Source of the DNA: Aschersonia sp. MBC 622
Lineage: Eukaryota; Ascomycota; Sordariomycetes; Hypocreales; Clavicipitaceae
Length of the DNA stretch: 64,000 nucleotides
Direction: 5' to 3'
NCBI GenBank assembly: GCA_030782805.1
Contig: JARJPL010000029.1
Span: 22,012 to 86,011, forward strand
In this document: positions 47,925 through 59,272 of the stretch, in pieces
How the letters are laid out: every line of letters starts with the position of its first letter
Position numbering within the stretch: the first letter of the stretch is position 1
Made by a program: the position numbers and the translations under genes
The notes under the pieces: generated by a model
Told to the model about the DNA's origin: nothing
Databases searched by the model: none
Seen by the model: the letters and a program-made list of their open reading frames with translations, nothing else

Positions 47925-48620
47925 ATGGCTGTCGGTAAACCTACCCGAGAGGATGTTGAGCACCAAATCTATGTGTGGGCGGCCATGCGTCACTATGTCG
48001 TTGAAACACTGCCAATTGGCCTTCCAGCGGTGCTGCGAACCGACATGCCCGCCGGCACCTGGGAGTACGTTGGATTCGAGCCGACCAAGGAACAATTCGG
48101 CGCTGCTGCCGCCCTCGCCCTACAAGATAAGCAGAGGTTTCTTACCATCATTGCAGATGACATGGCCAAATACCGGGAAATGGGCACCGCGCATGGCTTT
48201 GACATTCTTGCCGAGGAAGCGCTCATGACGTTGGGCCTGACGGAGCTACCTTTGCCGTCGGACAAGAAACAATCTTTTGTCAACGAGTTGGAGACAACAC
48301 AATCGGGCATCGCTACGCGCTGCCGGCTCAAGGTGACTGCATCAGAGGAACAAGGCAGCAAACCTGCTGCGGGAGGACAAGTCGGCATTCACAAGGAGAT
48401 GGCTGTCTATGACAGAATCAAGACCGAGGAAGGCATGCGACGAAGAGGTCTGGGGACGCTGGTGATGCAAACGCTCACCGCCGAAGCATATGCAAAAGGC
48501 GCCAAGACAGGATGGCTCATAGCTTCGCCGGATGGACAAAAACTGTACACTCAGCTAGGATGGAAGCAAGTTTACTGGGTCCTCATACTGGGTAACAAAG
48601 ATATCATCAAAAACCCATGA
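47925..48620 (+). CDS. GNAT-family N-acetyltransferase
   Basis: Single-exon gene of 231 aa. The C-terminal third has the acetyl-CoA-binding motif of GNAT enzymes: EGMRRRGLGTLVMQTL (R/Q-x-x-G-x-G/A). It is followed by the alpha4-strand5 text AKGAKTGWLIASPDGQKLYTQLGW, typical of the FR47/motif-B region. The N-terminal 110 residues (TWEYVGFEPTKEQF onward) are an unassigned substrate domain. The substrate is not predictable. It is the last intact conserved gene before the accessory region. Confidence 0.85.
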   Translation: MAVGKPTREDVEHQIYVWAAMRHYVVETLPIGLPAVLRTDMPAGTWEYVGFEPTKEQFGAAAALALQDKQRFLTIIADDMAKYREMGTAHGFDILAEEALMTLGLTELPLPSDKKQSFVNELETTQSGIATRCRLKVTASEEQGSKPAAGGQVGIHKEMAVYDRIKTEEGMRRRGLGTLVMQTLTAEAYAKGAKTGWLIASPDGQKLYTQLGWKQVYWVLILGNKDIIKNP

Positions 48621-48943
48621 GCCGCGGGAGCAGATGGGGAAAATGGAACCACTAAATAATTAATCACCCTACAAACCATAGTCAACTGAGGCTACTGACA
48701 TATATTTCGTATGTTGCTACCTTTCACGTACTTTATGCCCAGAAATCCGCTCCCCGAGTTATAGGGCAAGCAGCCATAACGCCGACTCCAACAAGGCCAT
48801 ATCAGCCATCCCAGCTGGTTGTATACATCCCGGGTCGACAAAGGCCCGAGTAGACTCGTCCGTATTAATTTCGCTTCGATTGCGCGATTTTTTCCTCGTT
48901 TCTTTTTTTTCCCCCCATCAGACGCCAGTCAAAGCCGCCGTTA

Positions 48944-49322
48944 AGGTACTGATCATGAGTTTTTTTTAAGTCTTGTTCTTCGTCTTAACAGGGGGCTAAG
49001 AGTACCTACGCACGTGCCACGTTTTTATAGAGGTACTAGTAAGACTGACTAGGGCCCTTGCTAGTCTTATCTTTATAAGACTATGATAGCTTTTCTACGG
49101 TTGATCTTTATTTTCCTTTACTTAAACCTTGACTGTGGAGTGGTATAGGGGTAAGTGGTTGATAGACAGGGACTATAGGGAAAAAAAATATATTGAGGAA
49201 ATCACGAATTTTTAAGGCTAGAAGTACATGCCTGGAAAGCTTCCCTTCTAGGCCTAACGCGCCCTCAAAAGTCTCCACTAAGGTTAAGACTTAAGGCTTA
49301 AAAAAACTCATGATCAGTACCT
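48944..49322. mobile_element. Tc1/mariner-like MITE, 379 bp
   Basis: Terminal inverted repeats of about 27 bp: AGGTACTGATCATGAG plus a T-run and AAG on the left, and the matching reverse complement on the right, differing by one base in the homopolymer. TA dinucleotides flank both ends (48942-48943 and 49323-49324), matching a TA target-site duplication. Weaker inverted similarity continues inward (GTCTTAAC near both ends). The interior is AT-rich and non-coding, so it would need a transposase from elsewhere. Confidence 0.88.
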
Positions 49323-49324
49323 TA

Positions 49325-50262
49325 GTAAACCCCGTTGGTCCTCATCTCGAACCGAAAAAGCCCAGTCCAGAAAGGCTTTCTGGCTTCGCAGGATTAGACA
49401 TTTCAGCTACATTGATGTGGCCCCTTTTCTGCGCGGACCTTACGAATTATCCTAAAGTTGTCGATGCGATCGGCACCCATCGCAGCTGACTGAATCGCCG
49501 CATGAAGTTCGTTGTGGAGTAATCAGCTGCACAACTATGGAGTACTAGTACCACTATTTCTCCTTGAATGCGTGCTGCCTTGGAATCTGTGGTGATGTAC
49601 ATGGCCATGATATTTTTCGTAAATTTCGGCCTTGGTGACCAGGTGGTACCATGCAAGGGGTTCTCGCGTTGAATTGCCATCTTCAACACCTCTCAAGGGT
49701 TCAAGAAATAGTTCTGTGGAGTACATGTATAGTCAAAACAGTCAGGCGTCGAGACCGACCTGAACATGTATCGCCAAAAGAGTCATGAGTCGAGATTGTC
49801 CTGAGAATCTGGCTAGTAAATGGCAGGGGTCGGGCGTCCTTCATGTCAGACTTTCACGGGTTGGACAGTCGCAAAGCAAAGCACAGGAGGGTCCAAGCCT
49901 TGCAGACCCCGTAGATTGGCCGAGCATGTACGCAAGGGTAAAGCACAGCGGCAGTGCCGGCGGCTTGCACTCAAGATAGTCGCCAATTTTCTGAGCTCAT
50001 CACAAATTTCTGCTATATTGTTGCTTGGCGTGCCTGACACACCAGGCGCCGGGGTGACCGTTTTATCGTGCTTGGCCATCTCAGAAGTGGTGATTCGGTC
50101 CACGAATGCTTTGAAACTAGTAGTAAGAGCTCTAACTGTTGACTGTAATTTACAGTCCAAGGGGGGATAGCCCATTTGAAACTCTATTCAGATTTTCAGC
50201 TATCAAGGGCGCGAAAGTACCGTACATAAATGTCGGTACCACTAACACTACATGCTTCTTAT
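49325..50262. other. unresolved relic region
   Basis: Minus-strand frames at 49447-49689 and 49846-50175 (109 codons) are the only notable open stretches. They do not join through clear splice sites and match no family I recognise. They may be remnants of a decayed gene; I do not call a CDS. Confidence 0.3.
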
Positions 50263-51547
50263 CTAAAGATCCTTCTTAGCACACCGAGCAAGGTTGACCA
50301 GATCCCCCACAGGCAACTTCTCTTGTTCTTTGCATAGCTTTGCGTTGATCAAGCACTGATCTGAGCGCAAATTTTGGTCCGCGCATACTTGTACTCTGTC
50401 GATGCATTCAAGGAGCTCCAGCTCCGACGCGTCAGGGCTCAGTTCACGACCCTGGCAGTACATCAAAGCGCTATAGCACTGGATCAGGTCAGTTTCTGGG
50501 CGCCTGCAGTATTCCATAGCAGCAAGCCTGTTCCTGGTCTCGTTGATCCAGTCGATATAGCTGCCAACTCTCGTAAATACGGTGGGACTGTCGCCGCAAA
50601 AAGTATTTGCCTTTCTGTCCTTGATGCTCCAGGACACGATACCAAGCAGCACCTGTGTTTCCGGGACAAAAAGAGGACCACCGCTATCCCCCCTGCATGA
50701 GTTCTTGCCTTGTCCACCCGCGCATATAAAGGTATCTCTGTCAGTTATATGCTGGTCCTTGCCCTTGGCGGCACAGACCTCACGTGCGTGGACATCAAGG
50801 ACGACCTTGCTGAGTGTTTCAACTTCGACGACGGGTTTCCGTTTCCCATCTTTATCCTTATTTAGCCCTATAGGGGTTTGCGTGCCCCTGCCCTGTGAAT
50901 TAGCATATGTACATGCATGTGATGAGCTATGGCACTTACCAGCCTGCCGATATCCCGGTGGTATTGACCACGGCGTCCCCATCGACCCGAGGAAGCCTGG
51001 CGTACTCAATAGCGTCGCTCTTCTCGATGGGAGTTGATAACTTCAAGATGGCAATGTCGTTTTCTTCAGTTCCGCCCGGTAAGGACCTGAGCCTTTTACA
51101 TTCATCCCCATCCCACGGCAAGTCTGCGGGGCACGAATTTGGCGAACCTGGTCGGTAATTGGGGTGTTGCTGGGCAGATAGAACTGCTGCATTCGCGCCA
51201 CCTGTCTTGATGGACTGTCGTGATTATTAGCCTTGTGCCGCTTCGTATTCCATCAGATGCACTTTAGTACTAGACCAAAGAGTGGGTAGCATATTTACCA
51301 CTGTTCCAGCCGTCACAGAAACGATTTTGATTTCTTTGCTCTCAATGCAATGGGCAGCTGTGAGAACCGTTGTGCTGTCTAGCAGACTGCCTCCGCAAAC
51401 ATGAGTCCCGTTCTCATCGCGAAGACTGACAATCCATTTGATTTCACCCTCCGGGACAACTTCTCCGCCTACTATCCTTTTATCAATAGTTGCTGCTGCT
51501 GCCAAAGTAGCAGAAAACGTGGCGGCTAGCGCAGTAATCAGCACCAT
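50263..51547 (-). CDS. secreted trypsin-like serine protease (S1A) with Cys-rich tail
   Basis: Exons 51547-51271, 51201-50940 and 50887-50263 give 387 aa with closed phases. A signal peptide (LITALAATFSATLAAAA) is followed by a short propeptide ending in KR and the mature start IVGGEVV. The catalytic triad is present: His in TAAHC, Asp in NDIAILKL and Ser in CRGDSGGP. SGWGT is restored only when the GGCAG acceptor at 50888 is used. Past the protease fold (ending near SYIDWINETR) there is an unusual extension of about 95 residues with ten spaced cysteines. A basic S1 pocket cannot be confirmed by eye. It probably acts outside the cell, as trypsins of plant- and insect-associated fungi do. Confidence 0.92.
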
Positions 51548-52364
51548 GGTAAGGGGAGTTTATAGTAAATAGGTTCGTAAAGATAGGCTTATAAGGATGA
51601 GTATGTTGAATAGCAAAAGTCGTGTCATAACTTGGAGAAAGACCTTGCTGTATTTATAGAGAATATATCACGCTTGAAAGGTTAGGTTAGGTTCGTAAGA
51701 AATAAGCTAAGAGTGCAAACGACTCATGAGTATTACCCAGAATCTCCTTCGTATTCCAATTAGCGTATGAATTGCCGAGGAGCCTTGCCTGGGAATCTAC
51801 TGTATCTCCTTACGGACCGGTGATATAGACTTTTTTCTTTATACCTTATAGTAGGACCTGGCAAGCTTGCTAATGGGGGCTTATAGGTAGGGGGCTTTTT
51901 ACTAGCAAATTCTTGCTCTTTCTACTAAAGAGATTGTCGACTCACGTTGCTAATTGCTAACAGGTAATTTTAGTAGAAACTGGCCTTTGAAGAAGATTAT
52001 ATGCTACTCTAAGAGTTGATTTTATGATATCATGCCTGATAAGTCGTCACTTGCTCGGCAAGAATCTCAAAGACATGCCTAGTGCCTATTTCCCGGATTT
52101 AGGGCTGATACTATAAATCTTATAATATAACTTATTAATTCTATATGCCAGAGAGTTTTTTTATTAGCTAGGATCAATTATGGCCTGATCTTAGCATATT
52201 ATAACCATATAGCGGGGCCTTTTACCTTGAAACATGTTATCTCTAGACTTGAGGAGTCCTATAGTCGGCTCGGCCTGGCTAAACTTGGAGTACGTCGGTC
52301 GGAGCCTCGTAGTGTATAGCCGCTCCAAAGGCGAGAAGAGCAACGCGCGAAAGCAAGGTCCACC
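51548..52364. other. AT-rich intergenic
   Basis: Protease promoter at the left end, then AT-rich sequence with no coding signal (51840-52210). Confidence 0.5.
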
Positions 52365-53967
52365 ATGACAAAGCCGCCATTCAACCCCTCCCTCTCGGCC
52401 CGACCGCTGGGGCAATGCGACCTACAAAGAGGGGCGCAACGAGGCAGACCCTCTAGATGTCTCATCGCTCGAAAAGCCAGCGAAATCTCTGATATTTGAC
52501 ACTGCACAGACAAGAGAACGACCTGTGGAACGAGAAGATGGTTCTCCCCGCCTAAATTGACAGAGCGGCGGAGCCAAGCTTTTACCAAATCCCAGAGACT
52601 GCGGAACGCTGCTTATGACAGTCTCAAAGCAGAGGAAGGTACAGGAGGTCTTATCGGGTCGTATTTCAAGACCTTGGTGAAAAAATTCTGGGTACCGAAA
52701 CCGTGACATCGGCTCTGACGCTCACGTTTAGCTGACCTGAACGACCCGACCAAGCGACAGTCGAAGGAGCTGGTGATGGCCGGCTGGGCGAAGATACCCA
52801 CGTCGTCAATATCACGAAGGGGGTGGGCGATCTCGTCAATTTTATTCTTTCGATGAAGGAAATGGTAGATGTCGCCATTAAAAACTTCCCGCAGGCTGCG
52901 CTTCCGTGGGTCAGTGTCTGCGTCAGGTTGCTGGTGAGCAGCGCCCTTACATTCGATTGGCCTATATTCACTGATCTTGATCCAGATTCCGTTGAATCCT
53001 GCGAAAGCGTAGAGTTCTAAACTAGCTGATATCGCGCACCTCGTCTCTCGAATGGGCTGGTATTGTGACCTTGATGAACAACTTCTGAACAAAGGTCACG
53101 TACGCCGACGAGATTTTTGAATCCATCCTGCGTCAGCTAAAAGAGAGGATCCTCGCGCTCTATAATGCCCTCCTTCTATCTCGGACGAGAAACGTCTGCT
53201 CCTCTTACCGACAACAGGGCCTCAGCCTTCTTCGCGACCTGTCAAATTAGGACGACCGGGACGCCTACCTAAAGATCGTGACAGATGCGGAGGATGCCGT
53301 TCCGCAGGATCGGTGCGACCAGTGTCACGCGAACGACAGCCAGGAGAAACTAACTAAGCGCGCCGAGGGGATAGAGTCGGGTTTTCAAGCCATTCGTCAC
53401 GAGACATGAGACTTGATCGCCTTACAGAAAGACACGTGGAGAGATGTCGATGAGAAGTACCTTGGTGGCCTCTTTGTGCTAGACCCTGAATACGACATGA
53501 AGAAAGCCAAAAGAAAGAAGTGCGAGCTACTGCACGAAGTCGAAAGGTGAATTGTCGACACAATAGAATATGCGGCTCTCACGGACTGGGACCATGGCGT
53601 ACTTGGCCAGCCGTCGCGTCGATTGGGGTGGATCAAGGACCCTGCTGGTACTGAGAAAACAATGCTCTTAATAACAGGCATCATTCGCGAACACTCAAGC
53701 CACCGCGCCAGGACGCACCTGGCGTGTCGCACTTTTCGTGCCGGGGCACAGATGCGGCCCGCCAATGCCACCTTACGATCTCAGGTCCGGCTACTTCTTG
53801 TCCAGCAACTGCCTCTTGCATCTCATCTGCGATCAAGCATAGGTCTTACATGCAGCCTGCTTCCGTGTTTAGTCTTCTGTACCCGGCGGACCCGGATGAC
53901 TGGAAACAGTGTTTCGCTCCAGCTGAAAATGTTGACCGTACCGGACCGGAAGAACGATCCCCCGTAA
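52365..53967 (+). pseudogene. decayed NLR (STAND) gene with NACHT-type P-loop
   Basis: Remnant of a fungal NOD-like receptor gene. In order: an N-terminal helical part with AYDSLKAEEG (about 52613), a KGVGDLVNFILSMKEMVD block and FPQAALPWVSVC (52818-52925). Next comes a linker resembling the NWD region (53150-53550). The P-loop region is WIKDPAGTEKTMLL (from about 53623), degenerate relative to the GPAGTGKT consensus. Three in-frame stops (TAG 53248, TGA 53407, TGA 53548) and several frameshifts (near 52700-52830 and 53740) break it. At the two Walker Gly positions now Asp and Glu, and at two stops where Trp is expected, single G-to-A changes suffice. No repeat domain follows, so the gene is also truncated 3'. 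Confidence 0.82.
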
Positions 53968-54725
53968 CCACAACCAGAAGACGCACAGTCATGGATAGAT
54001 CAATCAATCCTCTCTCTCTCACATACCTGTAACCTGGTGGTATATCATCAGAAAAGGCCGCGGCATTCGTGCGAGCCGGGCGGCTCGGGCTTCTGCCTAC
54101 CTGGTTTGATCTAACCGAGTAAGTTACGGATACATCCGAGATCAAACTCTTGCCAAGAAGGGCTACCAAGGCCCGCTTAACTAGTTAGCACAAGGCCGCC
54201 ATAAGAGCCAAGAGAGCTAAATGCTTTTCCTTGCGCTCCACTATCGCGCCCACTAATACCGTCATCTTGGGTACCTCTTTGGGCTGTGACCAGCTGTGGC
54301 CCACCGTGGCCAGCCCTGTGGGTTCTTGTTCGGTGTATCTACAAACTGCATCACGCTGAATCTAAAGCTGTTGGCGAGAGACACAATTTACGCTGCTTAT
54401 TTCCAAGGTATCATGCTAACGTGGGAACAACCAGGCAACAGCAGCTTTTGGCGGTATTAACTAACTGACTAGATAGTTTGTCGTATTGTCGCTCCCTGAT
54501 TTTTTACTTGATAGACCCTTTCCTCCCGCTCCCAGATCCTCCAAAGCCCAGCTCCTGAAGATTTTGCCCTGCAGCGCCAATACGCAGGCTTATGGCCTTG
54601 AGGAAGCAAGTGTTGCAGCGCCAGCTTGTAGACCAAACAGGATGGTCCCTGTCGTGACACGGCTATGGTTTGGCCCCATTCCAGAATTGCTAGCTAGTTT
54701 TGCAAAAACATGACTCCTCCCTCGT
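53968..54725. other. no supported gene
   Basis: Short unrelated frames only; probably eroded sequence between the NLR relic and the toxin locus. Confidence 0.5.
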
Positions 54726-56332
54726 TCAGCTAGAGAAGGATAGTAATGGAATGTGCTTGCTAGCCCGTTCTGTTGCTGACCGCAAGGCGCGGCTGGTAAT
54801 CTGCCTCAGGAGCGGGTTCGCTACTCGGTACCCTAGACGGGATACACGTCCAACGACCCTCTGCACGGCTTGGCGAGTCACCTGGGTAAGCGAACTTGTG
54901 GTCCGGCCTAGAACAGAGGTCACAACCTCAGAAGCAGATCGACTTTAGTGCTGATCCCGAGCTCGGCAGCGGCAGAGGCAAGTAGCGCTGTCCCCTCCGC
55001 CGACGCGGCAAAGACGCTCAGGACACCAGCGGCGAAGGCACTGGCCGGGATGCCAATGGCAAGCCAAAGCTTCGTGTCCGCCCCTGAGGGACCATAGTTG
55101 CCCTTTGAATCTTGTGAGTCGTCTTGACCTGGTTGAGACCCTGGGGTTGTTGATGGCGTCTTATCAGGTTGTGAATCACTGGGGGCCGACTGGCCTATGG
55201 CAGCTAGTACCTTGTCGTAGACGTCTGGAAACATGGACTAGTGAGCGGTGCCTTTGGCGGGATTAATAGATGGGTTATGATGCTTTATATACCTTGATCT
55301 TCTCGAGCCTTTAGTCATCGGCCGCTGGTTGGCTTGTCGGATAGGCAGCTGGAAAAGCAAAGGCCTAGACGGGCTATGTCCTTAAGAAGTTGGAGGATAT
55401 TAGGAAAGCTCTATACGAAAGGATGATATACGTCACGGTGGTCTTGCTGTAGCGATTCAATACTAGCATCTATATACTCCCGCAGCTGTTGCTCGGCAAC
55501 TCTGAACCGCTGCTGTACTTGTTGAACGAACTGGAGCCACGAATTCTGGCCCTGCTGCGGCGTTGACCTTGCTGCAACACTTGATGTTAGCACTAGACGA
55601 CCTTGGATGTAGCTGGAAAGAGAGCCCCCTATTATAATGGGAAATTTCGAAGAGTTAAGGGGGTTTTTATGCATGCCTGTTGGCAATGCCTGGTCCCACG
55701 GAAAGGACGAAAGGTACTCAAAGGTGCCGGGTTTAAAGCATAAGTCCTTGTCAATCTCGTTAGGGTTACTTAAGTAGTTAGCGATATCGACACCTCTGAC
55801 GTTATTGAAGACACTGAGTAATTCTTGGATGCTGTTTTCGTATTGCTCCTTGGCACCTTTGGCCTTCTTGGATGGTGGCGAGGCGGCGTAAACGGCTCCC
55901 TTGAACATCGGACACGACTTCCTGTGTTGGGCGCTTTTGACCTCGGGACTTGGCCCGAACGGGCTCTAGCGCCTTGGTAGCCTGGCTCCTGCAAAGACCG
56001 CTGGGCCCGGCAACCGAGTCTGGTCCTCCGTGTCTCTTGGCAGGCGGCCCGCCTAAGGATCGCTTATATATGGCCTCGAGGTCGTGCGCCGTCCGCTCGA
56101 CCTTGCTAGGATTACGCTGCGGGAAGCGCGTCTGGACAAGACTCGACGACTTGTCCCTGTAGGGCTGGTCTGAGGCGGCGCATAGCTGCTTGCTGGCCTC
56201 TGTCTTGGAGATGTCGAGGGCGCGTGTCTGGTCATTGGGCGAGATGTTGCGTAGCAGAGGCAGCACCACGGCGGCGGCTTGCTCGGCGTAGCTAGGGCTG
56301 GGTTGTGCCTGCGACGTTGAGGCCACGGGTGC
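54726..56332 (-). pseudogene. interrupted C-terminal half of the enterotoxin-like gene
   Basis: Directly continues, in the same frame, from the ADP-ribosyltransferase ORF after an in-frame TAG (56335-56333). The first part (56326-55804) is Ser/Ala/Lys-rich. A frame change near 55930 leads to a helical segment with FVQQVQQRFRVAEQQLREYI. A possible intron then joins to 55225. A hydrophobic segment (WLAIGIPASAFAAGVLSVFAAS) follows. After another frame change near 54920 comes a basic amphipathic tail (54923-54726). Some breaks could be unrecognised introns, so the half may be expressed in part. No catalytic motif lies here; the helical and hydrophobic parts could serve trafficking or membrane contact. 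Confidence 0.55.
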
Positions 56333-57217
56333 CTATAGCGGGAACTGCTGGCCTTGCTGCCAGCCTACCTCGGCGCCGTGGCTGTCCATGAATTGCCGGG
56401 CTTGCTCGCGAAGGGATAGCCCGGCTAGTTGTTTGTCCTTGGACTTGTTAGATAAGGGATCGCTACTGTCCGAGTCGCTATCCGAGTCGCTGTTATCCGA
56501 GACGTCGCTCGCAGCCTGGCCAGCAGGCGAACGCATCGTCTTGGCGTCGACGGCCGCCGCTTCCATCTCCGCCCCGCCCGCCTCGTCCTCTCCCTTATAG
56601 TCGGGATTCCGCTTGAATTGAGCCTTGTACTTGTCCTTGTAGTCTTCGTCCATGGCTTCGACTTTGGCTCGGATTCTGTCTTGGAGCTGCTGCCCGGTGT
56701 AGTCGTCCTCATCGTCGCGGCCTAGGTAGATGTCCTCGGGAACCTGCCACGAGCTGACAACGTCTGTAAAGGGAATGCCCCCCATGGCCACCCACTCGTC
56801 CTGCCAAGGATAGCGACTCCTCCTCCACAGGGCAATGTTTACGCTCAGCATGTTTGACCTTGCGCGGACGAGGTAAATGTAATCGCCTGGCTGAGCAAAT
56901 CGCGCCGCCACGCCAAACTCGGCCGTGGTGGACACGTAGACGGTTGGGTCATTGCGCCAGTCAAAGTCGTTGTGCACATAGATGCTGTACGCGCTGTCCC
57001 GTTGCAGGTTTGTATTTTCCGTGGCCCTGCCTAGAAATCCCCTTGCGGCTCTGATTTTGTCGAGGGATCTTCTATCTACGCGGAAAACGAATTTTGGTTT
57101 TCGCGGGTGATCACGACCTTCTAGAATCGTCTTGGCATCGACTCCGGCAACATGAAGGCAGGCGAGCCAGAAAATGGCAGCGCACAACGCCAAACAGGGC
57201 CAGCGAATGCGCAACAT
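56333..57217 (-). CDS. secreted heat-labile-enterotoxin-A-like ADP-ribosyltransferase
   Basis: Single open frame of 294 aa. A strong signal peptide (CLALCAAIFWLACLHVAGVDA) ends near residue 28. The mono-ADP-ribosyltransferase domain (about 40-160) shows the family order: Arg in FVFRVDRR (about R46), the central YVSTTAEF box (about 94-101) and a later Glu in QDEWVAMGG (about E141). Further conserved text is GDYIYLVRA. These correspond to the R-S-E pattern of LT-A-like enzymes, which transfer ADP-ribose to host proteins. Beyond residue 215 the chain is acidic and Ser/Asp-rich, then ends at TAG 56335-56333. The same frame stays open past that stop, so the protein is probably shorter than its ancestor. 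The catalytic core appears complete. Host target and activity are unknown. Confidence 0.8.
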   Translation of the reverse strand: MLRIRWPCLALCAAIFWLACLHVAGVDAKTILEGRDHPRKPKFVFRVDRRSLDKIRAARGFLGRATENTNLQRDSAYSIYVHNDFDWRNDPTVYVSTTAEFGVAARFAQPGDYIYLVRARSNMLSVNIALWRRSRYPWQDEWVAMGGIPFTDVVSSWQVPEDIYLGRDDEDDYTGQQLQDRIRAKVEAMDEDYKDKYKAQFKRNPDYKGEDEAGGAEMEAAAVDAKTMRSPAGQAASDVSDNSDSDSDSDSSDPLSNKSKDKQLAGLSLREQARQFMDSHGAEVGWQQGQQFPL

Positions 57218-58086
57218 GACGAGCTGTAAGGAAAACAGCCAAAATCACGATGAACAAGGGACGAAAAAATGTCTTGGTATATGAGGGAAATGTTTAAAAC
57301 AAATGACGAGCATTGTGCTGGACTGAACCACCACTTATACTATTGACATGACGGCAAAGCACCAAGTACATAGCTTACATAGCTTACATGGTGCGTCAAG
57401 TGGTTTGCTGACACAACGCAGATGAGATCATGGCAGGAATTTGTTGGCTTCCATGACTTACGATACATGACGGAGTCAAGTACTATATGCGCCTCCACCA
57501 TGACTCGACGACATATACCGGCGCATCAATGATGCTATGATTTACTCTAGTTGAGCATAAAATTGGTGGTTAAACCCGGGCGGCCCGAAATGCTGAACCC
57601 TACTCGGCCTATTCCATGCCTCGTTTGCTCAACTACGAGGGTTGAACTCAAAGACTCAGTCCTAATGGCCTTGTCAGGCGAATCCATGCGAAGCTGCGTT
57701 GAATTTTATTGCAAGGAGGTCATTTATGCCATTTCCATGGGATCCAGAGATCCTTGATGGGCACATTTCCCGCGCATGAGAGCTCATACGTCATTCAACT
57801 CTATGCTTTTAGCAGCATAGATTCACTTAGCAAGCTTCCGACCAGACGCCATCCTTAATCTCGTGCTATGGGCCCTTCTGTTGATCCGGAAGACACTTGA
57901 CACGCAGCCCTCTTATGGCTGCTGAGTGTATATATCCAACTATATATGTATATACCTCATCTGACGGGAAGAGCTATCCACCAAATATCTCTTGCATCCG
58001 CTATTCCCCTCCCCGCCTTCTTTTGTCTGCTAGGAAATTCTGACATCACACACACACCGGTTTCCTTTATTTTTCCCCAAAAAAAA
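57218..58086. promoter_or_regulatory. divergent upstream region of two secreted-protein genes
   Basis: Separates the toxin gene (-) from the duplicated secreted protein relic (+). TATA-like text lies at about 57927-57955 and a C/T-rich leader at 57996-58080, before the ATG at 58087. No open frame is convincing. Confidence 0.5.
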
Positions 58087-59272
58087 ATGCATCTTCTTGT
58101 CGTCGCTGCTCTCTTTGCAGCCGCCTCAATCAGTCAACTCCTTGGCTTGTTTGACACAGTGCTTCCAGGCCATGGTCCGGAGCAGTCCAGCGTGACTACG
58201 GCTCGCGAACCTCGCGTTGCCATAGGAAAACATGTAGCTTCGGCCATTATGAAGATTAAAAAAATTCGGAAGAAGAGCTAGAAAAGGCAAAGACAATCGC
58301 ATCCTTGGCCCTCAAGCAGGCGGGCCAACTCAAGAGATATCGCGACACCGTTAACGACCTCGAGAAGGAGACATCTAGCGCTCACACATGCTATGACAAC
58401 TACCATAGGAAGGGTCAACAGGCTCTCAACAACCCGCTTAGCATTGGTGACTGCGACAAGTCATACTTTCAAGTCCAGTCTCTGCTCCGAAAGGCTCGCT
58501 CCATAAGTGAAGAACGTGATTTTCCTGGGAGCTCCTGGATCTATGACGAGAAGCTACCGGATGTGCGGGACGGCCGCAGCAGCTTGCAAGGCGAGAAACA
58601 AAACAGCTGCAGGACATCCTCCAAGGCTTGACAAGGATTGCCGGAAAGGCAGTGACGATCCAAAAGCAGGCAGAGCGGCTGCAAGAATATCACAGCAAAG
58701 TGCAGGGCCTTGACGCCGCCATCTCGGAGAATAAGAGATGCTACAGCGCATTTTACGACGAGGCCAAGAAGGAGGGAGTCGAGTCGGTGGAGGCACTCGA
58801 GGCCGCCATGAACCCTTGCAACGAGGGCTACGCTCAAGTCCAGGCGAAGCTCGGCGAAGCTCAAAAAGTGGCCAACGAGTCCGACTTTCCCAGTGCAGAC
58901 GTCCTAGCGCATTTCGAACTGCCCAATCTGCCCGACGGTTTTGAGAGCAGCCAGGATCCCGAGACGCACAAGTACTGGCAGGGGCTTGAGGAGCTAACAA
59001 AGGCAAAAGATGGCACTGCTGCGGTGATCAAGAAGGATAGCGAGGAAGCACAGAAGCTGTATGTCGCCGTCGCTGGGGAGATTGACTCGGTCGTGAATGC
59101 GACGCTGCACAATTTAGTCAGGTTTGTCGCACTGCACGAGGTAAAAAAGGGAGCATCAGCCGAGGCGGCTATAAAGACGGCCAAGGAGCACGGGACTATG
59201 TTTATACAGGAGCTGCTGAAGACGTCGGATGAAATAGCTGATGGCGCCATCAAAGACCTTACCAAGAGGTAG
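58087..59272 (+). pseudogene. secreted two-repeat helical protein, frameshifted
   Basis: Opens with ATG and a signal-peptide-like stretch (LLVVAALFAAASISQLLG). Three frames are then used in turn: frame 1 to 58281, frame 0 from about 58255 to 58631, frame 2 from about 58590 to 59272. The first slip lies in a run of seven A at 58258-58264, where one extra base would restore reading. The second lies near 58570-58600. The two halves are homologous: each has a C-Y-x3-Y/F motif, a C-x5-F/Y pattern, a V-N/E-E-x-DFP box and an LPD end. This indicates an internal duplication. No family is recognised. It may be recently dead, or the A-run slip may be a sequencing error. Confidence 0.65.

Noticed and set aside
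49846..50175. 109-codon minus-strand frame
   Set aside because: Some helical character but no match to a known N-terminal NLR or effector domain and no joining exons; left as an unresolved relic.
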